Part shown: positions 49,001 to 62,200 of the stretch, piece by piece
Position numbering within the stretch: position 1 is the first letter of the stretch
Layout: each line of letters starts with the position of its first letter
Origin: Notamacropus eugenii
Taxonomy: Eukaryota; Chordata; Mammalia; Diprotodontia; Macropodidae
Length of the DNA stretch: 64,000 nt
Assembly (NCBI RefSeq): GCF_028372415.1
Contig: NC_092872.1
Span: 279,933,206-279,997,205, forward strand
Reading direction: 5' to 3'
Translations under genes and position numbers: made by a program
Notes under the pieces: generated by a model
The model's input: only the letters and a program-made list of their open reading frames with translations
Told to the model about the DNA's origin: nothing
Databases searched by the model: none

Positions 49001-52000
49001 GGATCCCTATAGTCACATATTGACTTAGAAAACAAGTTAACATTATCTATGTTCTATTGTATTTTCATTTATTTTAGTAAGTTTTCCCAATGACATTTTA
49101 ATCTGGTTCTGGCTACTTGGGGTGTTTTCCTAGCATATGTCTGACATATCTGTTTGAACACTGGACATAGAGATGCTTGAACTACAAGAATTTCATTCTG
49201 TATTCATGTAAGACAAGAAAATGTGTAATTAGTCATGTGTTGACATCATAGCCCTGATGTCCATCTGACTTTGTGGTTTTTGTTTGTCTTTTGTCAGTTT
49301 CGATGAATTGGCTCTATATGACCTTCCAGCCTCAATTGACTACGTTGTGAAAAAAACTGGGCAGAAGATATTTTATGTGGGCCATTCTCAAGGCACCCTG
49401 ATTGGTATGTTTAGACTGATGGGGGTCTGAGAACTTCAACCTTGTCTCCCCTTGAAATCCAAGTTTTTTTGGTGAAAAGAATGAGTACTGCACCTGTTAC
49501 TGGGTCCTAGCTGTGAGCCTGGAGAAGGGAAAATGGAGGAGGGTGGAAGTGGCAGGCAATAAGAGGAGGGATAGATCACATTCACTATCTTCTGGTTTCT
49601 GGAGAGTCTGGTGTGCAAGCTTGGCCCCAGAGGGTGGAAGAAGGATCAAAATATAGAAAGTATAGAAAAATAAGATTTGAGTGACTTTGGAAAACTTCCT
49701 AAACAACATACCTCTCTGCATGGAGAATGAGACTGATGCATGAGGTAGCAAGTTCTTCTACATTGTAGACTTTCAAACAGGTGATCAATTGTCAGCGCTC
49801 CCGCTTGTATTTTATGAAGCTAAGTAAAAGAGGTCTAATGCCTTTTCTAGGGCATACAAATGGCACAGTAGATAGAGTGCACTGCATGGTATCAGGAAGG
49901 CTCATCTTCATGAGTTCAAATCTGGCCTCAGATACTTTGGCCCTGGGCAAATGACTTAACCCTGTTTGCCTCAGTTTCCTCATTTTCAAAATGAACTGGA
50001 GAAGGTAATGATAAACTACTGCAGTATCTTTGCCAAGAATACTCCAAATGGGGTCACAAAGAGTCACCCATGATTAAAAAATGATTGAACAACAACCATC
50101 CCCTTTCTATATGAAAGTCATTCCTATACTTGGAGACGTCTGTCACATCTCCCCTCAGCTTTTCCAGACTAATAGCCTCCTGCCACTATTCATGAAGGAT
50201 CATCACAAGGCCCTTTGTCATCCTGGTCACTCTTTACTGGGCACTCTTCAGATTATGCATTCCCTTTCCATGATGTGGTATCACAAATGACAACATGACT
50301 CTATGCGTAATCTGACAAGGGCAGAGAATTATGTTGTTATTTTATTCCTAGTGTCTGATTCTAAGCTCCCAATGCATTCTAAGATTGCCTTATTATAATT
50401 AGCTTCTCTTGTTTCCTGCTGGCCAGGACAAACTGTTGCTTCCCACTGAATTTTTATTCTGGCACAATTCTCAAGAGTTTTTTTTAGATTGAGTTACATA
50501 TCACATACATTGTACTTGTGGACTTCTATTTTTTGAGCCACAGTTGCCAGTTGCTTATTGATTTCACAACTGACCAGTTCAATGGCCTTTTCTCAGTCTT
50601 CTTGATTTCTTTGGGTTTTTGTGCTACTCCTCTCTTTTTGTTATCTCTTAGCTTTCTCACTGCTTCTTTATGTCCTGTGCTGAATCTTCTTCTACATCAA
50701 AGACCCTAAATGTGGATGTTCCCTAAAGCTCCCCATGTTCTCTTTTCTCATTCCTGCTCACTGAGTGATTTCATCAGCTGCCATGGACTAAGACATATCT
50801 CTCCCAGATATACCTCTCTAGCCTTTTTCTTTCCCCTGACTGCAGAGCTAATATCATCAAACTCATTCAACTGTTCATCCTGGGAGTCCTACAGGCATCT
50901 TACAGTCAATGTCATCAAAATATGATCCTTATCTCTTGTCCCAGACTAACCTCTTTTCTGTGCCTCTCTATTGCTGTCAGGGATGCCACTATCTTTCCAG
51001 AATCCCAAGGGCATGAAAATTTCATTTTTATTTTCTATTCTTCACTCTTCCTTAATCCAAATATCCAATTTCCAACTCTTGTTTCTAACTTCACATCATG
51101 TCTCCCCTAAATGCCCTTCTCTGGACTTGCCCACCCAACCCCTTAAATCAAACTCTTATCAGTTCTTGCCAAGGCTATTGCAACAGTCTTATGATGTTTC
51201 ACCTCATCCATAAGCTGTCCCCTCACCAAGCCATCCTGTACATAGTAACTGAAGGGATTGACCTAAAGCATAGCTCTAACTATATTCCATTCCATTGTAG
51301 TTGCTAGTGCTATCCTTTTTATGCTGATCTCTCATTTTATGCTATGAGTCTTTTGTCTATATATAATACATACACATGTATGTAGAAACATACACACATA
51401 CATGCACACACATAGACATACATATATATATCTACACATGTGTGTGTATACTATCTTCCCCCAATAGAGGACAGGGGCTGTTTCATTTTCATCCGTATTC
51501 CCAGTGCCCATCCCATGCCTGACTCATAGGAAGAACTGATTAAATGTTTCTTGATTGATTGGTGACGTTGTTTTGGTTGAATCATTAAACTAGTCATAAC
51601 TCCCTATATCATTTATAAGAACAGTTTGGCTTTGTCAAAACCTTTGCCAAAGATATTTAGAGGCCTAGAAAGCTATCTGACAGAAATTAGGCTTAGAGTA
51701 ACATCTTATATCAAACTGCATAATGCATTATATACAGATATGTGTGATCTTAATATTAAAGATCAGAACATGAAAAAACCCAGAGGAGAAACTGATGATA
51801 TACCTGTCACAGCTATGAGTAGGAGATGTACTTGTAACCAAAGGATAGAGACAATAACAAAATATCAATTTGATAACTTTTATTATATGAAATAGACAAG
51901 CTTTTACACTGATGTGATTAATGCATCTGAGATAAAAGCGAGAGTGGATGGATGGTAAAAAAAAAAAAACCAACAAAAAACAAAAAACAAACCTTTGTAT

Positions 52001-55000
52001 CAAATTTCTCTGATAAAGGTTTGGTACCCAAGATATAGAAGTAAATATTCACACATACATACAGATATGAATACATACATACATGTGTATATGTTTGTAT
52101 CTATATGTACAGTAGATAAATGGTCAAAGGATATGAATAGACAGTTTTTAAAAGAATTGCAAAGTATTAAAAAGCATATTAAAATTATCGCAAATCACTA
52201 ATAAGCAAATTGTAAATCAAAACAATTCTGCAAGTTGGCAAGGTGTCTAAAAATGACAAGATCTCTATGGGCAACATCTACAGAATTTCTCTGATTTACC
52301 AGTCTAGAGACTGTGAGGTAAAATTTAGACCACTGGGGTGTCATTAGAACAGTATCAGTGATATCGGTAATAGCATTCGTTTCAATTGAGAAGAGATTGA
52401 ATTCAAAAATGTCCAACCCCAACTCCCAAGGTGGTCATCTCTTCCTGAGTTAAGAAGCTAGATGGTGCAGTGGATAGAACACCAGCCCTGGAGTCAGGAG
52501 GACCTGAGTTCAAATTTGACCTCACACAGTTACTAGCTTGTATGATCCTAGTCAAATCACTTGGCCCTATCTGTCTCAGTCTCTTCATCTAGAAAAGGAA
52601 ATGGCAAGTCATGTTAGTGCCTTTCCCAAGAAAACCCCAGACAGAGTTACCAAGAGTCAGATATAATTTTTCATGCTTTGCTTGCATGTCTTTCATTTCT
52701 CTTCCCAGTTTTTCCTCCACCTCTCTAACTTGATTTTCAAAATCCTTTTTGAGTTCTGCCATGGCCTGAGCCCATTGAGTGGGCTGGGATACAGAAGCCT
52801 TGACTTCTGTGTCTTTCCCTGATGGTAAGCACTGTTCTTCCTCATCAGAGAGGAAGGGAGGAAATACCTGTTCACCAAGAAATTGACGTTCTATAGTCTT
52901 ATTTTTTTCCCCTTTTCTGAGCATTTTCCCAGCCAGTGACTTGACTTCTGAATATTCTCTTCACGCCCACTTTGCCTCCAGATCCTCCCAGCCAGTGCTT
53001 GGGGTCTGAGATTCAAATGCTGCTTCCCAGCCTCAGGGCTTTGGCAGGGGTGGGGCTGCTATTCAGTGTGAGATTAAGTTCAGGTGCTCAGATGGGGGCA
53101 GGGCCGCCTCATGGGGCCCAGTTCCCTCAGGGGGTTTATGCAGAGACCTTCAACAATAGATCCAGGCTCCTGCCTGCTTGGGAAGCCCCGGTCTGCTGCC
53201 GCCCCCTCTGCCGCCTCCTGAGGGGGCCTGAGTTATGGGGGCACCCCACTCCCCTCTCGGCAAGCCAAGAAGACCCTCTCACCAACCTTTGGGACCCGCA
53301 TGGCTGCTGGAGATTCCATCCCTGAAGCCTGCTCGGATCTGCTCCTCTCGATGCCACGCGGCCAAGGCAGGGCTGGGCTCTGCTCCGGGTCCGCAGCACA
53401 AAGGACCTTTTGGGAGAGGTTTTCAGGTCCCTCTGAAACAGAAATCTCATCCACTCCGTTGTTCTGTGGCTTCTGCTGCTCCAGAATTTGTTGGGAGTTC
53501 TTTTTTACAGATATTTTATGGGCTGTGGGTTTGCAGCTAGCATATGTGTGTCTTTCTACTCTACCATCTTGGCTCCACAAGAGTCAGATATAATTGAAAG
53601 AACTCATCATCAACAACTTTGGGACTCCAGGCCCAGCTCTCTACCCACTGCACCATCTAGATGCCTGCACTTCTCTTCACTTAATATTTTGCTTTTAAAA
53701 TACCCTAAGGTTATTTTAAAAAAACTTAATTAATGCTCTTTAGATTGAATTGACTGAATTGACCAGGAGTTTGTTCATGTAGTCACAAATTAAGATTGAA
53801 GGAGCTTAAAAAAAGAGATAGGAAATATGCTTAGTGAGAAACTTGCTGCTCATTTGTCAGATGGTGTGCAGGGTGACCAAGATTAGATGACCTGTGATGT
53901 CCGACTTGGAGATTCTTGAACTCAGTTTGAGTTCTTGAACTCTCCCTTTGACCAGGATTACTATGATTTCTAGGATTGTTGTCCAAGGTGCTAAATACTC
54001 CTTCATGGTTTCTGGTTCCAGACTCATTGGGTCCTTGGTCAGAATTAGAGGGCACAAAGGAGGTCACCTAGTCTAAACAAGTATCCTGTTGTCTTTCAGG
54101 TTTCCTAGCATTCTCCACCTTACCCAAACTGGCTCAGGAAGTCAAAGTTTTTTTTGCCTTAGCTCCAGTCTTTTACACTCAGCACACCAAAGGCCTCCTA
54201 ACGTTCCTGCTTTTGCAGGTGCCCAGGCCATCACTAAAGGTAGGTAATTTCTTTACAAACTGGAAGTGACTAGCAGATCAGTGGAGAGATAGAGCATGGG
54301 CAGTGGTGACATCTGTGTGGCTCTCTGAATGAGTGAACCCAAACACAATTCCACAGGAAGCCCATTTTACCTAGAAATGGGGGGAAACACATTCCTTTTC
54401 CCCATAAGAATCTAGATCCATTTTACTGTCTCAGAATGAAAGAAATCTCAAAATCAAAGAGAACTTTAAGGTTAAACTTGTCTGATTCATTCCTTTGTAC
54501 AGGTTCTGAGACTCAGTAGTTATATAAATTTGGATCTGTCATTCTTCCTCTCTGGACTTTGGTTTCTTAATCTGTAAAATGGGAAAGTTGGATGGGAACA
54601 GTCTCTTAGGACCAGCTGAGGGCAAGAACTAAATAATGAGTCACCTTGTTTAAGTAGACATGTTAAATCTTTCTCTCTTTACTTAAACTAAATATAGAAT
54701 AGTCAGTTTTAGCTCCAGTGGTCACCAGTATCTGAACTGTGCTCCCTCTTTAGTTCTGCCTCTCAGAATTCTGAGTTTCCTTCAAACCCTGCTGCTGACA
54801 TGAAGCCTTCCCTGCCTTCCTCAGCCTAGAGGGCTTCCTCCCCTCCCATAACCTTGTATACACTTTGTATGTACTTTCTCTGTGTAGCTATAGGCAATGT
54901 GGCAAGTGGAGAGAGAGCTGTCCTTGAAAGCAGGATATCTTGGGTTCATGTCCTGTCTCTAACATATACTGCCTGGGGATATTGGGCAAGTCACTGATCC

Positions 55001-56192
55001 ACTCAAAGATATGGGCAGCCCTCCTGTATGATAAGCTTCAGAAAAGTGCCAACCTCCATCAGTAGAAAGTTTTCTTCTCCAGGCAGTTGCCGGAGCAAAG
55101 AAAGCATGAGCTCAGACCCAGATGCCATCCTTTCTGTAAGCATGTTTTGTACATAGTCATATGTGTACAAACTGCCTTCCTCTACAGTCAATAAATATTT
55201 ATTAGGTACTTCCATGTGCCAGTCATGGTGCTAAACACTGGGGATACAAATATAAAAGACAAAGACAGTCCATATCCTAGGGGAGCTTACAGAATAACTG
55301 GAGAAGAAAACAAATAAAAAAAAGCTGAAAGTGAGAGGATGGTATCCTCCCCCATGATGGAGGTGTGGTGGAGAAATCAGAGAAGTCCTAAATGAGCTCA
55401 GCCTGGAGGAAAATGAAGAGATGTCTGAGTAGATGTCTATCCTGTCCCTTAAATGGAGGAGTTTATGTTTCCACCCCAAAATCAGAGGATCAGAGCACGT
55501 TAATTAGTTGAGAACACCAGGACTGACTGGATCTTTCCAGATGCTGAAATTTCCCAATGATGAGTCTACTGGGGGGCATGATGGAGAATTCAAAGAAGTC
55601 CAAAAGTGAGTGTTTTTATTGTTGAGTTGTTTCAGTCATGTCTGATTCTTTGTGATTCCATTTGAGGTTTTCTTGCAGATATACTGGAACCATTTTCTAT
55701 TTCCCCCTCCAGCTCATTTTACAGATGAGGAAATTGAGGCAACTAGGGTTAAGTGACTTATTGAGGGTCACAAAGCTAGTAAGTGTTTGAGGCTGGATTT
55801 GTACTCAGGTTTTCCTGACTCCAGGGATGCAATTCTGTCCAATCTAAATGTCCCCAAAATGAATGTAGCCCATAGAAAATGAGATGTCCGCATGACACCA
55901 TCCAAATCTTGAACAGCCTGAAGATCATGTTATGTGAGTATGAGTTAAAGGACTGAGATTATTTGTCTTGGAGAAGAGAGGAACCAATGTTCAGGGGAAG
56001 CATGATAGTGTGTTTAAATATCTGAAATTCTATAATTTGAAGGACAATTAGATTTATTCTTCTTGACACCATGAGGCAAAAGTTGAATTGCTAGGAGGAG
56101 CAGCTTGGTGAAATAGAGAGACAATAACTAGTTAATGATAATAATACTTAGCATTTATATCATGCTGTAAGGTTTGCAAATCACTATATGCA

Positions 56193-56223
<31 letters not shown>

Positions 56224-59200
56224 GTACATATATACATACATATATACATATATATAATCTCATTTAATCCTCATAAAAACCCTGGCAGGTAGGTGATCTT
56301 GTCATCTTCATTTCGCACATAAGAAAGTGAGGCTATGATAAGTTAAAGACTGACCCAGGTTAACCTAGTCTTTAACCCATAAGTTAACCCAGAGCTGAAA
56401 GAGAAGCCCAGGGGCACAGCAGTAGTAACTGAGACAGGGGTTGAATTTAATCCTTCCTGATTCCAAATTCAGCATTCCATCCTCTGCACAATGTCATCCA
56501 CATCAAGAACCATGGAATCAGAACACAGAATGAAGCAGACTCTTTTCTCTTGTGTAATGTTTTCCTCATGATTTCTCCCATTCGTTTTAATTCTTCTATC
56601 GAGCATGACTAATGTGAAAATGTGTTAAATAGGAATGGATTGTAGAACCCATATAAGATTGCATGTCATCTCAGGGAGGGAGTGGGAAGGGAAGGGGAAA
56701 AAATTTAAAACTTATGGAAGTGATTGTTGAAAACTGAAAACAAAAAAATAAATTTAAAAAAAGGAAAAGAAAAGACTGACCTAGGTTAACCCAGTATTTA
56801 ACTCTAAATTAACCTAGAGCTTAAAGACCAGCACAGTGTCACAATGCTATTAACTGAGGCAGAGATAGAGTTTCATCCTTTCTGATTCCAAATCCAGCAT
56901 TCCATCCACTGAACCACCAAGGGGGCATAGAGATGGAGTATTGGATTTTAAATCAGGAAGACTTGGGTTCAAATCCTACCTCAGACACTTACTAGCTGTG
57001 TAACTTTGGGTCACTTAACTCTTTTCCATCTGCCTCAGTTACTTCATCTGTGAAATGCGGACAATAATAACACTAATCTCTCAGGGTTGTTGTAAGGATC
57101 AAATGAGACAATATTTGTAAGAGTGCTTAGCATAGTGCCTGGCACAGAGGAGCTGCTTTCTTAATGGTTATTCTTTTATTGGTGTTCCCCATAAGTGAAG
57201 CCTTCAGGCAAGGGTAGATGGCCACTTTGGAGGGACAGTGGCAGGGGCTTTTTAGCCCTTCTCAGGTCCTGCCCAATTCTGTGACTCTGAGTCTTGGAAT
57301 TCATGGGGAATAATGCTCAGAGTCCTCCACATTGTGTTTCTTACCAATATAAGCAAGAATGGCAGCAGTAAGCACATTGTATCACAGGATAGTGGGGCTG
57401 GGGAGCTGTGGTTTATTGCATTGTACTATCTGAATTTCAGTCGTTTCCCTATTTGTGTCTGTTTGTGTTTTTTCACAGGCTTTACTGGGTGACAAGGACT
57501 TTCTACCAGAGACCACCCTCAACAAGTTTCTGGCCACGAACATATGTGACAAGAAAATAAGTGGTGACCTCTGTGTCAATGCCTTCTTCAGTTTGTTTGG
57601 GTTTGATCCAGAAAACTTAAACAGGGTATGAGTGTTTCCTTTTCCTTGTCTTAGTTATTAGTGGCCTGTCTCATTTAAAATGAAAGTGATGCTAAGCTAT
57701 TTGGGTTTTCTCTTCAAAACCCTAACCAACCATGGACCCCTAAGATCCCCTGTTCTATAGGCCACAGACACCTACAGAAACTTTTCTCCATTAAATGGTT
57801 AAACCCAGAGTGTTGCACAAGACTTCCTTCTAAGTCTTGAACCCTCTTAGTCTATGCCTCATCTCTTCAAAGAATCAAATAATAGTAACCAGTAATTTAT
57901 GTAGTGCTAGTCTAAGTCAAAACTCTGATTCTGTAGACCACTAGTGTCCTCACTAATGCCATTCTTTTGTCCTTTTTTTTCTGCAGGGCTAGCCATCTCC
58001 ACTCTCTGTTGAACATCATGTTGGCACTTCTGGGCAATTTTTGCAAATCTCTTTTTTTGCAAATTTATTTATTTATTTTAGTTTTCAACATTCATTTCCA
58101 CAAGATTTTGAGTTCCAAATTTTCTCCTCATCTCTCCCCTCCACCCAGCCCAACACACCGTGCATTCCGATTACCCCTTCCCCCAATCTGTCCTCTCTTC
58201 TATCACACCCCTCCCTTCCCTTATTCCCATCTTCTCTCTTTTCTTGTAGGGCAAGATAGAATTCTATACCCCATTACCTGTATTTCTTATTCCCACTTGC
58301 GTGCAAAAACAATTCTTGACATTCATTCCTAAATCTTTGAGTTCCACCTTCTCTTCCTTACTTCCTCCCCACACATCCCACTATGAAGGCAAGCAATCCA
58401 ATATAGTCTAAATGTGTAATTATGCAAAAGACTTCCATAATAGTCATGTTGTAAAAGAATAACTATATTTTCTTCCATCCTATTCCTGTTCCCCATTTAT
58501 TCTATTCTCTCTTTTACCCTTGTCCCTTCCCAAAAGTGTTTATTTCTAATTAGTCCTTCCTCCCATTTGCCCTCCCTTCTATCATCCCCTCCCACAACCC
58601 ACTTCTTCCCTTCTCCCCTACTTTCCTATAGTGTAAGATAGATTTTCATAGCAAATTGAGTGTGTGTGTTATTCCCTTCTTACCCCAAATATGATGAGAA
58701 TAAACTTCACTTTTTCCCTCTCACCTTCCCCCTTTTCTCCTCCATTGAAAAAACTTTTTCTTGCCTCTTTTATGAGAGATAATTTGCCCCATTCCATTTC
58801 TCCCTTTCTCCTCCCAATATATTTCTCTCTCACACCTAAATTTTATTTTTTTAGATATCATTTGTTCCTATTCAACTCACCCTGTGCCCACTGTCTATAT
58901 GTATATAATTCCTCCAACTACCCAAATACTGAGAAAAGTCTCAACAGTTACAAATATGATTTTTCCATGTAGGAACGTAAACAGTTCAACTTTAGAAAGT
59001 CCCTTGTGATTTCTTTTTTCTCTTTACCTTTACATGCTTCTCTTGATTCTGGTGTTTGAAAGTCAAATTTTCTTTTCAGTTCTGGTCTTTTCATCAAGAA
59101 TGTTTGAAAGTCCTCTATTTCATTGAATGACCATTTTTTCCCTTGAAGTATTATATTCAGTTTTGCTGGATAGGTGATTCTTGGTTTTAGTCCTAGTTCC

Positions 59201-62200
59201 TTTAACTTCTGGAATATCATATTCCATGCCCTTCGATCCCTTAATGTAGAAGCTGCTAGATCTTGTGTTATTCTGATTGTATTTCCACAATACTCAAATT
59301 GTTTCTTTCTGGCTGCTTGCAATATTTTCTCCTTGACCTGGGAACTTTGGAATTTGACTACAATATTCCTAGGAATTTTTCTTTTCAGATCTCTTTCAGG
59401 AGGTGATTGGTAAATTCTTTCAATATTTATTTTACCCTCTGGTTCTAGAATATCAGGGCAGTTTTCCTTGATAATTTCATGAAAGATGATGTCTAAGCTG
59501 TTTTTTGTTTTTTTTTTTTTGATCATGGCTTTCAGGTAGTCCCAGAATTTTTACATTGTCTCTCCTGAATCTATTTTCCAGGTCAGTTGCTTTTCCAATG
59601 AAATATTTCACAGTCTTCTGTTTTTCATTCTTTTGGTTTTGTTTTGTAATTTCTTGGTTTCTTATAAAGTCATTAGCTTCCATTTGCTCCATTTTAATTT
59701 TTAAAGAACTATTTTCTTCAATGAGCTTTTGAACCTTCTTTTCTATTTGGCTAATTCTGCTTTTTAAAGAATTCTTCTCCTCATTGGCTTTTTGGACCTC
59801 TTTTGCCATTTGGATTAGTATATTTTTAAAGGTGTTATTTTCTTCAGCGTTGTTTTAGGTCTCCTTTAGCAAGCTATTGACTCAGTTTTCCTGATTTTCT
59901 TGCATTGCTCTCATTTCTCTTCCCAATTTTTCCTCCACCTCTCTTACTTGATTCTCAAAATCTCTTTTGAGGTCTTCCATGACCTGAGACCATTTATTTT
60001 GGAGGTTTTGGATAAAGAAGCCTTGACTTTGATGTCTTCTTCTAATGGTAAGCTTTGTTTTTCCTCATCCAAAAGGATGGAGGAAAATACCTGTTCACCA
60101 AAAAAATAACTTTCTATTGTCTTATTTTTCTCCCTTTTTGGGGAGCATTTTCCCCAGTTATTTACTTGACTTTTGAGTCCTTTGTCAAGTGGAGGGTATA
60201 CTTTAGGGACCTGTGAGTTCTCACTGCCTCCAAGGTAGTAACATCAAGGGAGAGGAATTTCCTCTTCCCCTGGCCTGAGCTCTGATCTGGTAGCAACCAC
60301 AAGCTTTTCTGCCTAGGATCTGCAAGTGGGATTCCCTCTCCACAACTGCCTCCAGTTCCAGCACTCCAGTGCTCCTCTTCAACTCAGAGCTGAGAGTCAG
60401 ATCAGCCACTTGATTTCCCCAGGGTCTTTAGGCTGAGGGCTCCAAAAATGGATACTGCAGCTACCTGGGGCCAAGGCTAAGGCAGGGTCAGACCCTGCTC
60501 CCTTCTCATCCAGTTGAAAGAGCTTTCTCACTGACCTTTGAAACTGTCTCTGGTGTTTGTAGGTTGAGGAATCTGGGAATCACAGTTGCTACCCTGGATT
60601 CCATGCCCTGAAATCTGCTCCAGTCCTGTTCCTGCTGCACCACGTGGCCAAAGCTAGGCTCCACTCTGTGAGCTGCACTCTGCTCTGAGCCTGGTGTGAT
60701 AGGCCTTTCCTGTCAGCTGCCTTGGGCTGAAAATCTCTTTCGCTTTGTCATTTTGTGGCTTTTGCTGCTCTAGAATTTGTTTAGATTCATTTTTTACAGG
60801 TATTTTATGGACTTTGGGGGAAGAACTACAGCAGACCCATTCTTCTACTCTGCCATCTTGGCTCCACCCCCATTTTTGCAAATCTCATGTCCACTGAATT
60901 TCTACCTCTTACCATCCTTTAGGCTTCATGTCTTCTACCTCCTACCTATCCTGACTTCCATCTTCTAGGATTCAGTGACAATCTACCAAAATATAAGTAG
61001 TTATATCAATTAATGAGGAATCAAATGAAAGTCAGGCACAATAACCTCAAATTAGGATTCCTTTTGTTAAATCACTGGTGCCTGTGATTGAATTTAAGTA
61101 TATTTTCCTGTGTCATTGACTCTTGTAAGTTTACTCCCTTATGAGGATCCTGAGCTCCCCAAATCCATTCCCTGGGACTCTACAGAAGAATCCCCACAGA
61201 TCAATGTAGAAGTGAGTCTCTAAGAGGCACATCTGGCCTCCATCCTTCTGGCACAGGATGCAAATAATTCTGAGTGAGAAGAAAAGCTAAGTAGAAGCCA
61301 AGGCAAAGTCAGTGCTCTCCCCCTCCCTGGTCTGCCTCCAAGCATTCTGTATAGGAGGCAGTAGTAGAAATCTAAACCCAAGTCAAACCACATCTGGTTT
61401 TGCTACTCTATTTTGGCTAATGAATAACTTCCCTGTATTTACTTCCCTATGCCCTGAAGTGAGTCCCTTTGAAATGATAAATGAAATCAAGTAGGAGATG
61501 TTCCTGTTAAGAACCTCTTCCCCAACCCAGTGCTCATTCTAAAAGTGGAGAGGGAGAAATTGTGTGTTCAGCTAAAGGAAAGAGGCATCTGGAGGAAAAA
61601 ATAACTCACAATTACACAGCATTTGCATTTTGTCAAGGTGAAATTCTAATTTCAGGTCTAGAATGACTAACCCAGTGAGTTTTCCACTATCTCACACTAT
61701 CTCTTCAAGAGAGAGGATCTGTTGAAATGTGTTCTTATGGGCATTTGCCCTGATTCCTCTTCTTTTCTTTTCCTTGCCTTCCCATTCCACATCCTATTTG
61801 TTAAAAATGACCAATTGACTCTATGTTTCTAAGCTGCATCTTATTTACTTGATCTTTTTTGGTTTACACTGGGCTAGTCTAGCTGACATCGATGACTCTG
61901 GACAAGTCAGTGCTTATCAGTAGGAAACTCCTGAAGACTACAGTTTTCTGATAAGGTACCCAATTAAATTTGTAGAGAAATGTCCTCATCCAGGAAATCA
62001 ATAAACCAGTAAAATCCTGGATCTTCTATCTATCTTCTACACTACATTTGAAGGAACATCTAGAAATGTCACCATGCACAGACAATCCATCTCAGATTAA
62101 AACGGTGCTCAGGACTTACTGAGGATCATCAAGCAAAATGATCCCCTTTTTCTGTACAGCTTTCAAAGAATATTGTTTGCTTTTATATGTGGGTGGTTAA

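Noticed and set aside
52452..52650. Functional tRNA gene
   Set aside because: The tRNA-like head belongs to a SINE that continues into SINE body and tail; it lacks an intact cloverleaf.
53235..53593. Overlapping GC-rich open frames of about 100 codons on both strands
   Set aside because: They lie in the GC-rich 5'UTR of the L1-type insertion at 52669-53577 and have no independent support.
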